Of a stretch of 64,000 nt of DNA, positions 38,501-52,153 are shown one piece after another. Within the stretch, counting starts at the first letter, position 1. Every line of letters starts with the position of its first letter. The position numbers and the translations under genes were made by a program. The DNA is taken from the NCBI GenBank assembly GCA_038496445.1, contig JALMLS010000311.1, positions 124,001 through 188,000 of the forward strand, read 5' to 3'. Source of the stretch: Trichosphaerium sp. ATCC 40318. Taxonomy: Eukaryota; Discosea; Flabellinia; Trichosidae. Under the pieces are notes generated by a model, which saw only the letters and a list, made by a program, of their open reading frames with translations, did not search any database and was not told the origin of the DNA.

Positions 38501-41500
38501 AAGATCCTGCTGTGGCATGTGTTTTTTTTTATTCTGCACTTTTCAACAATTCTTATGTGTTTAGCCTATTGGATACGCTCAACTACCTCTGTGGCCAAAA
38601 GATTTGGATGGTTATACTATGGTTAAAGACAAAGTTCATTCGTTACCAATAGCTCTTAAAATCGGTAATCTGGGCCATGATATTAAAGTACGTCTCACTT
38701 GTGTTTTAATCGAGACTAATTAAATTATGTTTAGTGGCTAGCCGAAAAGAAAGAACTATTTATTGTAGAGACAAAGATGATATCAAGTATACATGCTCAG
38801 GACCGCAAGTTGATCCAATTCTTTCGCCACTATAAATCATCAATCGCTGGTGTTGTTGCTGGTGTATGTGCTCCAATAGCTCACGCTAATCCTGGCGAAC
38901 TTGGTATGTGGTTTATAGTATTTTTTACTGTACTTACAATACGGTTTTAGTGCGGTTCTTTCCTGTACTCGTAGATGAGCTGTTGTACGTAATATCAGTA
39001 GCAGAAATAATCAAAAATGCAGAACGAAAGAGGTAGGTTTAAATAGCTTTTCTTGTCTACACGTGATTAAGTTTGGTTTTTTTAAAGGAAGGCCATGTCT
39101 TTGATGAAACAAAATGCTCCTCCGGCTGATTACACTTTACAATACTCTGAACCAGGTGTTAGCGCATTCGCGGCACTTATGGGTGTTTTGCAGAAGTACA
39201 AACATTGTTCTCATGTGAAAACCGCATTATTAATATCTTTTAGGGTGAGCAGAACAGGTGGAAAGCAATTGCTTATTTCTTATGTGCGAGGCTACTTTTC
39301 TAAGGTGCGAACATAAAAATATTTTACTGGAGTGGAACCTAACATGTACAAGTTGCTCGATACACCTGAGTCAAATCCTTCATCAAAGAACGAACCTGAG
39401 TTTGAACAAAGGAATAATTTCTTATTATTCGAGGCGCTTGCAAACCTCTATCGCAAAGCACTTGCTAAGGTATAAACAAAAAATCATAGGCATGGCTTTT
39501 TTTTTCTTATTCGCATTCCATAGCCAAGTACTGAGTTGAAAATACAACTGTTCGAGAATGGTTGGTTTATACTTGAACTTATCATGAAGAGTATGGTGCT
39601 ACACTTGAAAGATGTAGCAGAATTTTATGCAGGACATGATAAAAGCGAAGGCACATTTTTTACTTTTATAAGTCATTCATTGTTAACGCAATACTATAGA
39701 CATCCGATCTCAGAGATTCTCTATTGCGTACCAACGCACTCTTGATGGATTGATTGTTGAAATATGCAATCAGCTAAGACGCTGGGGTATGTTGATTCGT
39801 TTAAAGTGACTTGACAATAACTGTAACTTTTAGGTAAGGCAGGTGTAGAAGCGACAAAGTCGCTTAATCGTGCTGTTGCATACTTTATTAAAGATGCGTT
39901 TGCCATCATGGATAGAGGAAATGTCATATCTTTGGTATGTAACTTAATAAGTATGTTACGATCTAAAAGGGGTAAATAGATCGACTTGTACCTCAAGGGT
40001 GTTAAAAAGTTTGGAGAGACAATCTGTCCCAAATTTTTATCAAGCCTCAAATGGGATTTCTTATCAATTGTATCTGATTACGAGCACTTTGTGCCATTGA
40101 GTCTAGTTAACCTAGAATTACCGGATCTTAACCGTATTTACGACCGTGATTGGCGGTACGTGAAACGTTTTATAAGTCACGTGTCTTGATTTCTAATTCA
40201 AAAAAAGGCAGCAACATCCTTTACCTGGATTCATCATTTCGGAACTTTCTGAAGGCCTGCAAGAAGTAAAGTTCCCTGCACCTTCAAATAAGAATAAGAA
40301 GGCTGACAGGCACGAAAGGTTTCAATTAGAATACTTAGAGTTAAACCTTACAACTAACGTGTCTGAACAATAAAGACGTAGGTCTAAGTTTATAACAGGA
40401 CCACTAAAGTACTCACGTGGAGGAGCAAAACAAAAACCATACGAGATTTATCAGTGGGACATCAAAAATGTACAGTTTTTTTTTGGTCGGTAATCAGTTT
40501 ATTATGTACTGATATTAAATTACAAGGGTATCTCGTGCTTGCGTAACTTGCTATGGAAACATGCTGTTGATAAAAGATACCAAGATTCTGCGGTAAGTGG
40601 CGATTTTAACTAGTTTGGATTACCTTTGTTTTTTGTACTGATTTTCAATAGGTAAGGGAGAGGCTGACAGCTGTTTATTTCCCAGTTATTGAGATGGTAC
40701 GTATTTTTATGAATTGGGAAATGTGTCTTTAATTTAAGTAACACTTCACTCTTCAGATTCAAGACAACCTCGAGAAGATACGGAAGTTGGATAAAGTTTG
40801 TAAGCAGGTTTTTTTTTGGAAGAATTGTTTTGTCTGACGCTCTTTCAGCTCAAAGAAAATTCATGCTATGTTTCTTGTACATCGTTAAAAACATAAGCAA
40901 ACCATGTTTCAGGTACTTGACATGGTACCATTAGCGTAAAATTGACAACAATTTTTTTCTAGAAAATGGCTAAAGTTCGAGCATAAAGAAGAAATAGAAC
41001 GAACGCAGAATTTCTTCGATGCGTGTACTCTTGCTTGTCAATTATTCCAAGTAAGCACAGTTATTCAAATCATTATTAACAGTCATCGTAGTACATCGGA
41101 AAGCAAGGATTTGCAATGAAGCTTGAAACTGGTCAAAAGCAGCATGTAAGTCTTTTTGGTGATACAGTTAGATTAGAAGTAACGCATTCTCTTTAGGTAC
41201 CTGAACTGGCTCTTGGATTCTTCCCAGAACGCATGCTCACTACTGTCATAAAAGCATTCTTATCCTCAAGTAAACACCTCTCATGCATACTTAAGTTAAT
41301 GGTTTTTTTCCAGAGCGAGAAGTTTCCAAGTTGAAAAACACTACTGGTCTTAAGACCAAGGCAGACTACAAGGTGAGTTTCTCTTTTTTTTAATTCATAT
41401 CTTATTTAATACAACTATAGAGACGATGGTTGGATAATTTGTGGACAGCACCTGCTGGTAGTAAAAGCAAGAAAGATAAGAAGAAAAAGCGATCTGAAAA

Positions 41501-44483
41501 TGGACATGTTATCGACCTTCGCAAAGAAGGAAACTTCTGTAGAGAAAGCTCAATGGTGATTATTGACGTAATAATTGATTTTGTAAGGGACATGAAGCAC
41601 GAAATGGCATTGAAATCGTCAGAGTACGTCATAACTAAACACAACTTTTTTGTTTGACTTTTTTTTTTTGTAGAATTATGCCTAACATTGTGTCTGTACT
41701 TGTGATGCTCTTGCAGATACCACAATGCGAGAGTTTACTCAATATGCTTCTGTGGTACTTACGTTGTTTTGTCCATACTTTCCCAAAGCCACTATTCAAG
41801 CACCATGAAAATACTTACAGCGGGGACATTTGCAATCAACTTTTGAGACTGTGTAATATGACCAGCGAAAAGACACGTGCTCAGAGTATTGCCCTTCTCT
41901 TTGTTATGATACACGTGCGTATCAAATGCCAACTAAAGAATTTTCATCTAACTTGTACTTATAGCTCAATAACACGCTTGTCAAGAAGTTCTCCATGATG
42001 AAACTTCGTACTTCTGTCGCTACCTCACAGTTAGTAGGCTCTGGAGAATTTAAGGTACTTAGTTTTAGAATAAGCGCAAGCATTGCATGCTAATCAAATA
42101 TAGAACTTCCGTAATCTACGCCGTGGGTTAATATCTATGGCTGATTATGCTTCAGCACTCACTGAAGAGATTTCTCCAAGTGATAAGCACTTTGGACTAC
42201 ATAAAGACTTTTCAGATCAGCTTCAAGGACTTGTTGAGGCGCTATGTGAAGTCCTCGAAAAGTTCTCATTGATAGAGGAACTCAAACACCACCCAGAATA
42301 CACTGCTCAACTATACTACCAAATTTCGGTACTTACAAGTTTTATGTGCTTAAGCCTCCTGCTTTGGAAGCAAAACACCTCTGTGTTGTTCTTTTTCTAA
42401 ACTAGATTTTAGAATGGTTACCTCAATTCGCCAGAGCTTCGTGTTATTTGGCTAAACAGTCTAGCTAACTTCCAGGTTAAGGTAAGAGTCTTTACATTTA
42501 GTTGTACTTCAAAATTCTTTAACACGTGTTTTAGCAACAACGGTATGAAGAGGCGGCACAATCCAAGTTGTACATAGCCGCTTTGATACTACAAGTTCTT
42601 CAAGAAAAGCATAAAAATAATCCAAAGCAACTTCTTGGATTCCCTGAGAATATTTCTGAGCTAAAGACAATACTAACTAATATTGATGGAGAGCTTGGCA
42701 TACCTGAGATTGATGGAGACGTACGTTTTGTTATCTTATTTTTATGTCACGAAACACGTGTCAGTTCCACGTTTTCTTGCACCGAATACAACGCATACTG
42801 ATGATTCAACCTAGGAAAATGCAGAGCTTGTATCTGATGGTACATTTTCTCGTTACAAGCTGAACGAATACCTGAATGATGCAATCAGCAACTTAAAGAA
42901 GGTAACAATCTCAAAAGTAATGTACCTAATTAATTTTCGATGTAGGCCAATCTATGGGAGACTTGTATTGATGTCTATAATATTATGGTGCCTATTTTGC
43001 AAGCATCGAGGGACTACAATGGTTTATTCATGGCTTATGCTGATCTCTCAGATCTGAGTAAGAGTCTATCGCAGGCGGTAAGTAAACATCAACAACGTAA
43101 GCTTCTTATTCGATCTTTAGGATCATCGACTGTGGAGTCAATACTACAAGGTTACCTTCTTTGGTGAGGGCTGGAGAGAGGAAGCAAATAGTACTGTCAT
43201 TTACAAGGAACCTCCTGGCATTAGGCTGGCAGAGATAACAGCTCGCTTAACAGTACGAACAAGAAATATATACAATGCTAGTATTGTGCTTAGACGTTAA
43301 ATTTAGGCGGAATTCAAAAAGATTCGTGGAGAAAATACACAACTCATTAAGCACTATAATGAGGGTGATAAGTTAGAGCCTGGCGTAAACTTCTTTTCAT
43401 TAGCATCCGTTACACCTTTCCACAATATCATTCAGTTGGAAGACAGGGATACACCATACTTGCAAAACTTCCACTTAAGTAAGTACTCATCTAACAGCCA
43501 CTCAAAATCACGTGGATAAGTCTGTTAAACAAAAACATTAGTATCAATTTGATTATTCGCTCGTTTGATATAAGAGAACAATAGCTAATATTTACAATCA
43601 CTTGATTTTTCTGCGAAAAAACTTTCAAATAACTTTGATTTAGACTGTTTCAAACAAGAATCACCTATCAAGATACCTGGTTCTAACCAGTTTGGAAAGA
43701 AAAAAGTGTTTTACTACACAAATCCTTCATTCCCGTACTTGGTGTCCACTTCAACAGTTTGCAAAACAACAGAAGTGCGCTCTTCAACTCACCATCTTTT
43801 ATTAAAATTACATTTCTAGGTTATCTTGGGTCCATTAGAAGCAGCTGCAGAGCAACTAGAAGCTAAAAATGCCAGCATCCAAGAACAAGTTGATATGCAA
43901 CCACCTAACATTAAGACTTTGCAAATTGTGTTATCTGGTATCCTGACACCACGTATGAGACTCTTGATCACAAACCTTGCTTATTTTTTTTTTTAGAGGT
44001 CCAAGCAGGTCCAATCGAAATCGCTAATACCTTCCTTGCAAACACTTCTGAATATGACCCAGCACAGATACAACGCCTGAAAGATAACTTTATCATTCTA
44101 TTGGAGCTTTGCGAAAGATGTTAGTAGTCATACAAATCCAAACGTGAAAACTCATTTTTTTTTTCAAATAGGTATTTTTATTAACAGAAACTTGTTCCCA
44201 CATTATTCTGCTCCTCAGTATAATACCTTGGTACAACAACAAGAGCATTTCAAGAGTGGTCTACAAACTATAAAAGATAGATTGGTAGAGTTAGGCGTAG
44301 ACATTGAAAAGAAACCGTACGAAACTTCAAAAAAAAAGATTCAAGAATTCTCAGCACTTTTTTTATGGCCAACTTTGTTCTTAACTTTGTGTTTTTAGGT
44401 CTCGTCGTGAAGGTCTTACCAGCACGTGGGGAGGTGATTCTTCAGAAGATGTTGAGTCTAGCATAGAACAATCTGATGCGTAA
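35507..44483 (+). CDS. DOCK-family Rho guanine nucleotide exchange factor (DHR1/C2 and DHR2)
   Basis: ATG 35507 (MSDLSPRTSDTNLHSPSSLR) splices over 35589-35637 into a long protein of well over thirty short exons. Around 38.0-39.0 kb lies the DHR1/C2 domain: NNLFIYPQSVNLSSTYKTNM, VLYNESGQLVDEVTTSVTYR, PKPQFYDEIKVELPCKFPKS, HIVFTFLDVPIYLKKK, PIGYAQLPLWPKDL. Middle exons (39-42.5 kb) form the helical armadillo-like region. The DHR2 exchange domain occupies about 42.8-44.4 kb: GFGEGWREEA-like YKVTFFGEGWREEANS, GENTQLIKHYNEGDKLEPG, FYYTNPSFPYLVSTSTVCKT, ILGPLEAAAEQLEAKNASIQ, VQAGPIEIANTFLANTSEYD, NFIILLELCERCIFINRNLF, ending SSIEQSDA at stop 44483. It should load GTP on Rac or Cdc42 and so control actin and cell shape. 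Length and domain order match the zizimin/DOCK type; the subfamily is not resolved. Confidence 0.85.
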
Positions 44484-45106
44484 AGTAGTCACAGTTAAAA
44501 TGAAAGCAACCAAAAACAGGTCTTTGCTGTAAAACTGAAAAAAAGTGGTGTACAAAAAATAAACAAAGTTACGCCACTGGATGACCGTGAAATAGCGTAT
44601 GGGAGTACTGCTTGGGCGCATTACGCCATATTTAGTTGTACCATAACGCAATATCGCACCAATTTGCCTTCGCTTGCACTTGTTTTTGCTTGTACAGCGT
44701 TACTACGAACAAACGCATGGATACTGACCAGTAACGCTTTTAAGTGTACTTGGATCGTTTACGTTATTTACCCGTAATACTAAGAATACGCACCGTTGAG
44801 GTTATCTTAGGATACCCCATTGGAGTTAATCGGACATTCACTTATTTTCACCAATTCGTCTGTTTGACGCCTAAAAACTCTACTGTAGTGGTAGAATTTC
44901 CTCGTACAACGATTTTCACCTTTTAAAAAGATCGCCGTTTAAAAAATGGCGCCCAACCAACAAAACATATTAAACACTAGCGACGTAGAAATGTACCTTA
45001 ACGATACAAAAATGGTCTTCATTCTTCAATATTAAAGGCAGTTGACTTTCTCAGAATTTGAATAAATTTCAAAACACCAAACATCCCAAACCATCTGTGA
45101 CGCAAT
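44484..45106. other. Intergenic region of about 620 bases
   Basis: This gap separates the DOCK gene from the next plus-strand gene. Short frames on both strands have no domain features. It presumably contains the 3' end of the DOCK transcript and the promoter of the coiled-coil gene; no TATA box or RNA gene was recognised. Confidence 0.4.
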
Positions 45107-48100
45107 ATGGGGCAAACCAATAGTCAATACGACAATCTTTGGAATAACATAGGGCAAGAACAAACAGAGTCCCTAAACAAGTGGAGAAAACAGCTTGAGC
45201 AGTTTCATAAGAAAGAGAGAGAGGAGTCAGAAGGTAAGAGATAGACATAGAAACTTGTAAAACCTTTTTCGTATTTTCGCCTCCAGTACATCACCTTTGG
45301 ATTTTTAAAACATATCTAATATCGTATAGCACTACATGAGAAGGAGAAAACATTATGGGAAGCAAAAGTAGATGCTGCAAAGACTTTGAAGGAGGAACTC
45401 GAGGAACGATTGGAACAAGCATATAATGGGTCTAGTAGCCTAGAAAAGCAGTTAGAAAGCGAAATCGCAAAAGCGAGGTAATTTGGTAACTTTTAAAAAC
45501 GGTCGCCAACGTTGTTGGAGAAAAAAAGTGTTTGAGTGTTTCTTTCGCTAGAACTAAGCGTTTGGAATACTTTAAAATTGAAATTGAAGCAATTTGCCCA
45601 ATTTGGAAAAAACTACTCTCGTTTCTCTTTGCGGAGCTCTCTCGGTTTTTTTCGCTTATATAGCGTTCTTACATGTTTTCTAGTGACTTGACGGCGGAGT
45701 TGCAAGGTCTACTATCAGCAAAACAGTTGCTGGAAGATACGAATAAAGCTCTTGAAGAAAAAATCGAAACTCTTGAAGAACTTAAAAAAGCAGAGACAAA
45801 AGTTCTTGAAGATGAGAAAAAGACCTTAGGAGAAAATATCGATGGCCTAAACGCAGAGTTAAAAGATCTCAAAGATGAAAAAGAAAAACTTGAAAATGAT
45901 TTTACTCAACTACAAAGCGCACTTGTGGCACGTGACGGTTAAATATTTTTGAAAAAAAATTTACAAAACAAAACAGTTTTGGCGGCGACTTTTTTTATGT
46001 TTACTCTTATTGTAGGAAAAGGAGAAAGAGTTGGCTATAGTAAGTACATCCAAGGCTTTCCTTGAGGAAAAGTACGTTTAATAAGACGATAACTGGCCGT
46101 AAAGAATTCAGTTGTGATCTTTTATTAATTGGGTTTTGATTTTTATTTTTGTTGTATTTGTCTTATTGGGCTCTGTGCTTATTATTTCGCGTCATAGACT
46201 CGATGAGCTCGAGGCTGAATTATTGGCGGTAAAACAAAAATTAAATGAGACTGAGACGACTATGAAAGAGGCAGAGAGTGGGTTTGTATCAGAGATAGAA
46301 GGCTTAAAGGCTACAAATGCTAAACACGTCATTAACAGTGCCGCAGATAAACAATCCTTTGAGGTATTCTAACATCAAACAATACATTGTTTTCTTCGCT
46401 AAACATTGTGTAGACAAAGTCTACGGCTTTACAGAAGTGTATAGATGATTTAACTGAAGAAAAAGAGGAGCTAATTAGAAAACTACAAGAAGCAAATGAC
46501 AAAAGAGAGTCAATAGAAGGAGATTTAAAGACTACTAATGAACAGCTACACGTCAAAGTCGCTACAACCCAAGAACAAAGCAAAGAGATAAATGACTTAC
46601 TTGATAAGGTGCGGATAGTGGTGATTGAAGTTGTACGCTTACCTGTGTTCTAGCTCAATGCTTCAATCGCACAAGAAGCTCTTTTGAGCAAAAGGATTGA
46701 AGAAATTAATGCGTCCTTTGAAGAGAAGCTTGATGCTCTTTCTGCTACGCTTGAGAGTACACAACAAGAGCTTAGCGACAGCCAAAAGCAATATTTACTT
46801 GCTGTGGAGGGACAAAAAGGTTAGATTGCTTGTAAAAGATACTTACTGTTGTTCTAATAGTATATAATAGAGCTTCAACAAAGAGTGGATGCGTTAACAG
46901 AAGAAATAGAGGAAGAGCGTGCAAGTAACCAGGAATCAAGTACGTAAACACGTTTATTCAAAGAAGACCTTTTGATTGAATAATTCAGCTTGAGCAAAAA
47001 CCTCTCATAAAATTCTTTTTTTTTCTCACCCAGTTCTCTTAGAAGAGCAACGAATTGCACTCGAACAGCAACTTGAGACAACTAAGGCCAAGATTATTGA
47101 ATTACAAGCTGAATTAGCTTCATTTGAGTCCTCTACAAAGAAGCAAACTGTATTCCATGCAACTGAAAAATTGAATTTGATGAATCAACACAGAGAAGAA
47201 CTCGAGGAGCTCCAAGCTGCCTTAGATGCACTTAAAAAGAATAAAGAAAACGTTGAAGACGCTTTCGCAAAGCTCAAGTCGACACATGCGGATCTAAACA
47301 AGCTCCTTGATGAAAAAATTGATATCATCCTACAAAGAGATGAAACGATTGACGCCATGAAGATTGACATGGAGGGTGTTAGAACACGATATGCAGAAGC
47401 CCAAGAGGAATTACAACACCGTGATACAGACTTAGCTGATAAAACTGCCGAGCTGAGAGTGAGTGACATTGAGTTCAAAGTTAAGTAACTTTAAGCTAAT
47501 CTCTTTTTACTTTAGGATTTACAAACTCGAATTGAACACCTTGAACCTTTCCAACAAAAATACACAGAGCTAGCAAAGCAATACGTTGAATTAGAGGAGC
47601 AATTTGAGAGTACAAAAGAACTTTTAAAGTCTGCTCAAGATGGTTCTGAATCGCAAACAACACAACTTGAACAAAAGGCAAGCTTCAAGTTTTTAGTCTC
47701 ACCCTAGTTTTAACTTTTTTTTGATTACAGGATCGTGAAGCCGCCCAAGTCCGTGAAGAGCTTAAAAAAGTCAAGGAAGCACAAGAGACACAAATGGAAG
47801 ATGTACGATAAAACACACTTGTTTGAAATTGTCACGTGACTTATTGTTTTTTCAGCTTGGATCTCAACTTGAGGCCTTGGAAAAATTCAAGGATATGTAC
47901 AATACCTTGCGTGATACACATACAGAGCAAGAGAAGGAGTTAAGAAAACTACAACGTCATAGTGCTGCTGAAACGGATAAAGCCCAATTGATGGAAATTG
48001 AACTTGAAGCAAAAGAAGCGAACCTTTCCCAGATCAGACAAGAATATGATAAAGATACTCGCGAATGGCAGGAAGAGCGCTTAGTCATGCAAGCAGAAAT

Positions 48101-48846
48101 TGATAGGCTCAAGCAAGCACTTCAAACTATGGGCGAGGAAGATCGTTACATGTACAGACATACAATTGATGACCGAATGGATGTAGAAATGGATGCACCA
48201 GGTAAGACTATTTTGTTTGTTTTTCTTGCTTGAAACTAATTTTGTTCTAAGATTCTCCTGCAAATCTACCTGCTCCTGACTTTTCTGGTATTGATGTTGA
48301 AGATTCTCATTATGTAATGACTCCTATCTCCACACCTCAACCAGGTACATTCCGTGTACCGCGCCCAAGACGACCAAGACACAAAACAATCAACTACCTC
48401 GAAGTTACAGGTACGCCTTCTACTAATTTCCTTTATGAAAGCTCCAGGCGCTGCTAACACTTGTCTAGCGAGAGAGGGTCAAAAATGGATAGCAGAAATG
48501 GGTGGTATTCATCATACTCATCTCAGTGAGGACTTCGAGTTTCGTCCACGTGAATTTCGGTATGCTACACGTGCTTTTAAAGTTTTTTACTCAAATTACT
48601 AATTATTGCTATAGTGCACCTACTCCTTTCTGGTCCCCTATGCGTAAACCATTAAAGTCTAGGAAGAATGGTAAAGTACGAAAAAGTATGCCAAGTGCTA
48701 CTATTTCTAGAACATTATCCAAGAACGCTTGGGTTTCAAAGTACAACAGATTTGGAACAGGTGGTGGTAAACGAAAATCTTTCACTGTCACTTCTCCATC
48801 AAAGAAAAAGGCTATATCTAAAAGAAGAAGAGTTACTATTAAGTAA
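45107..48846 (+). CDS. Long coiled-coil protein with basic C-terminus and possible N-myristoylation site
   Basis: ATG 45107 gives MGQTNSQYDNLWNNIGQEQT, fitting the MGxxxS N-myristoylation pattern. Almost everything to about 48.2 kb is Glu/Lys/Leu heptad-rich coiled coil (for example ELKKAETKVLEDEKKTLGEN, ELEAELLAVKQKLNETETTM, LEELQAALDALKKNKENVED, EWQEERLVMQAEIDRLKQAL). A short acidic-aromatic segment follows (DSPANLPAPDFSGIDVEDSH), then KWIAEMGGIHHTHLSEDFEF, and a strongly basic tail (KSRKNGKVRKSMPSATISRT, PSKKKAISKRRRVTIK) to stop 48846. About fourteen exons; most introns are 40 to 90 bases but the one at about 45478-45683 is near 200. The pattern fits a spindle, nuclear-lamina-like or membrane-tethering scaffold. 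No family is recognised; the role is inference. Confidence 0.75.
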
Positions 48847-49180
48847 CCTCAACTGTATGCCTGTAATTTCCCCAAAACCCTACCCCCTTTTGTTAATAGT
48901 AATCAAAAACTGCCTTGTGAAAAAAAAAAAAAACCCGAATGTACATTTTACCTGTTTCTTTGCAAATAATGTTTAAATAAACGCCTTGTTCTTAATAAGT
49001 CTTATATCAAGTATCAGTGACTTCTAACCTTACGTCAAAGTTGGCAAGTCTCTTGCATAGGAGCAACAAATTCAATGAAAAACTGAATCTACTGAGATTA
49101 CATAATAACGCCTTAAGAGTTTGATAGTCAAAAACAGAAACATCACTTTACAAATATTTCCAAATAGAGACACCTGCGCA
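48847..49180. other. Intergenic region with AATAAA-type signals
   Basis: The gap follows the coiled-coil gene and precedes the racemase gene on the same strand. It holds a poly-A tract at 48921-48933 and an AATAAA-like motif near 48975 that could end the upstream transcript, and the racemase promoter. The frame of the racemase extends upstream to 49121, but the conserved domain begins exactly at ATG 49181. Confidence 0.45.
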
Positions 49181-49932
49181 ATGAAAACTATTGGGATTAT
49201 CGGAGGCATGAGCTGGGAATCCTCGTTGAAATACTACAAGATTATTAACGAAACAGTGAAAGAAAAGCTCGGTGGAACACACTCTGCTAAGAGTATAATG
49301 TACTCGGTTGATTTCGCAGAAGTAGAAGAGCTACAAAACAAAGGAAATTGGAAAGAAATGGAAAAAATAATGGTAGACGCTGGAAAAGCTCTGGAGAGCG
49401 CAGGAGCCGATGTAGTCGTTATTGCAACAAATACTATGCATAAGCTTGTCAAGGCAATGGAAAAAGAGATAACAATACCTATACTACACATAGCTGATCC
49501 AACAGGTGAAGCTATTAAGAAAAAAAGCTTAAAGAAGATTATTTTATTGGGTACCAAGTTCACAATGGAAGAAGATTTTTACAAGGAGAGACTTGTAGAT
49601 ATCTTTGGATTAGATGTCATTATACCTTGCTTGGAAGATAGAGATGTAGTTCATAGAGTACGTGCAACTCACTATTGAGAAGAAGAAAGCTTATTTTTAT
49701 CCTTAAGGTTATTTACAATGAGCTTGTTGTTGGTAAAATAACTGTGGATTCTAAGAATAACTATGTGGATATTATTGAACGTCTCGCAAAGAAAGGTGCT
49801 CAAGGCGTCATTCTCGGTTGTACAGAGATTGGATTATTAGTTGCTCAAGAAGATGTCAGCATACCTGTATTTGATACTACAATTTTACATGCAAAAGCGG
49901 CTGTAGAGTTTGCGTGTAACGAAGCAAAATAA
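49181..49932 (+). CDS. Aspartate/glutamate racemase family protein (YgeA-like)
   Basis: This cofactor-independent racemase family interconverts L- and D-Asp/Glu using two acid-base residues. The domain starts at the first codon (MKTIGIIGGMSWESSLKYYK) and continues VDFAEVEELQNKGNWKEMEK, DVVVIATNTMHKLVKAMEKE, IPILHIADPTGEAIKKK. A 50-base intron (49658-49707, donor GTACGT) follows, then VIYNELVVGKITVDSKNNYV, AQGVILGCTEIGLLVAQEDV and DTTILHAKAAVEFACNEAK to stop 49932. Total about 233 residues, the usual bacterial length. The first catalytic position is Thr (TNTMH) and the second Cys (GCTEI), as in the YgeA-type enzymes rather than the two-cysteine aspartate racemases. Family members are mainly bacterial and archaeal, so lateral transfer followed by intron gain is likely but needs a tree. 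Confidence 0.88.
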
Positions 49933-49995
49933 ATATAAAATCATGTGTTTTTTTCACGATTTATTGACTGATATCAATACTTGTATTGCTACCCG

Positions 49996-52071
49996 CTAAC
50001 CAACAATAAATACATTATGTGAATCAGATCCTACAAGTAATTTGTATGATTTTGGATGCCAAACCGCTTCATTGATATAGTCATTGTCCACTACATTGAA
50101 AACTTAGCAAAAGAAAACAAATGACATTTGGGGTTTTTTCCAAATCTTGGTAACAAAGTACGTACATTGTAGTGTATGTACAACACATTGATGGTATTTA
50201 TGAATAAAGAATAACTTTCCTGTAGTACAACCAGTGACTATGAATTTACCATCACTTGAAACACTTGGTTTCAGCATGCAAACACTTTTTTTTGTATTCT
50301 CCATATATTTTCCTGTTGAGAAGCATAAGAAATCACTTGGGCGACAAATTATTTAAAACAAGTACCCAATGCTCCAGAGTATATTGAAAACACAATTGAT
50401 GATGTATCAATATCATACAGTGTTGTTATGACAGGTAAATCGAGATGTTGATCAGTACCTTTAGTTTTCTTACACCAACTAAGAAAACAGGTTAGATATT
50501 GTAATCAAGTCTTATACGTTTATGCTCTTTGTGATTAGCATACTTTATTACAAGTTGCTTTGAGTCTGGTGTAAACGAACACCCAGATGGCATTCCATCA
50601 AGATCTATTTTGCAACGCGATTGTACAACTCTACAGTCGGATAACCAGTCTTTTAAATTATATACAACAATAGAACTATTTTTCTTTCTTCTCATTGACA
50701 TCAACGCTTAAGCAAGTAAAGTAAACTTAACTGTTAAATACAGAAACAAGTTGTAAATTGTACCAAGAGTGGTGCCATCTGGAGATACATTCTTGTGGGT
50801 ACGTTTTGTATTACCAATACCTTTAAATTTCTTCTCATAACTGTATGTGCGTGTTTCAACATTATACAAGTCCATATGGTTTTTGCTATTGTCTACCTCT
50901 AAATACCACATGTGAGTAAAACAATAAATTATGTCAAAAAGTGTATAAAAAAGTGACAACAAAAAATTGTTTGCTACAGCCATAAGGCAGTCAAACAGTA
51001 CCGTGAATAATACGTGTGTTGTCAAACCATGCAAACTCTAGTATAGGCGTTGGTGGGTTATTAAATGACCCATCACAAGGTGAATAGAGAGGTAACTTTA
51101 CCTACAAAAAAAAAACAGAGCATTAGGCATAAAAACTCTTTTTTTCTTGGTTATGTACATTGTTTGTGCTTTGATTATTATTGAACTTTAATACCCGAAT
51201 ATGATTTTTGTCATTAAATAATAACCCAAGATACTTTCCATCAGGTGACCATCTGTGACAATAATGGTCTGAAGTGCAAAAACTTCGTGAATAGAACTTG
51301 CTAAATGTTGTATTGAAAGGATTGGAGATTTCTTCAGGGGAACACACTTGAACATGACATTGTCCAGTAAAGCAAACTTTATCATCGCTGGAAGAAGGTC
51401 TCCAAGAGCAACACCATACCTATCAAGTTTCTTAGAAAATAGTATCAATGAGCTAAAAGTGCTAGTTTGCACCTATGTAACCACGTGGTTACAACATGAA
51501 TGCAGCGGTGTCGAATTTTTGAAAAACATTTTCTCAGGTGCATGTCTTTAATGGCGAAAACGTACTTCATCGCCAGCATCACCACTGTGTAACTTTGTAA
51601 ACCGTTTTATGCACAATACTTTTGACAACTCCTTTACAGTACAACAGTAAAAACGAGAACTGCTATTCGGCTTTTTAACGCACAATACGCCAATTGTCTG
51701 ATGTTGGAGTGATATCACAGTCAATAGAAACGATTTCAAGGTATTTTTTCTAAAAGGCGTCAGATTTAAACAACAATGATTACAAACCTTCCAAAGCATC
51801 TCAAAACGTGATACGCTTGACCAGTAGCTAAATTCAAACTTAAACTAACTTTAATAGTGTCAACCATACGAGCAAACCCTTGCAATTGATGGCAAATCAT
51901 ATAAATTAGCGTGCTAAAGCGTAACTTTAGACGAATAACCTCAAAGAATAAAGCTATTACCAAAAAACACTCCAACAAACACTCAACAGGTAGTATTGAT
52001 ATATTCTCCGCCATCAAAGCCATGTCACTTTGTCTTTTCTCTTTGGCGTTGTCCCAGTTCCGAATTAGCAT
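49996..52071 (-). CDS. Probable F-box / WD40-repeat protein
   Basis: The 3' two-thirds is a WD40-type propeller on the minus strand: CSWRPSSSDDKVCFTGQCHV, YCHRWSPDGKYLGLLFNDKN, ILEFAWFDNTRIIH, THKNVSPDGTTLG, LDGMPSGCSFTPDSKQLVIK, LKPSVSSDGKFIVTGCTTGK and EAVWHPKSYKLLVGSDSHNV, ending at stop 49996. Each repeat has the W/S-P/S-D-G-K strand-turn. Upstream on the same strand an exon starting MLIRNWDNAKEKRQSDMALM contains ENISILPVECLLECFL, which looks like the start of an F-box (LPxExLxEIF). The link between this part and the propeller (51470-51800) is inferred from a possible GTACGT donor at about 51570 and is not certain; these could be two genes. If joined, the protein would be a substrate receptor of an SCF ubiquitin ligase. 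Confidence 0.5.
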
Positions 52072-52153
52072 TTGCGATTTTAGTCGGCTAGTAAAAAAAG
52101 GTCAGAGTTTTTCCTTAATTTTCTGAGCTGGTTTTCGTTGGTCCCAAAAACTT

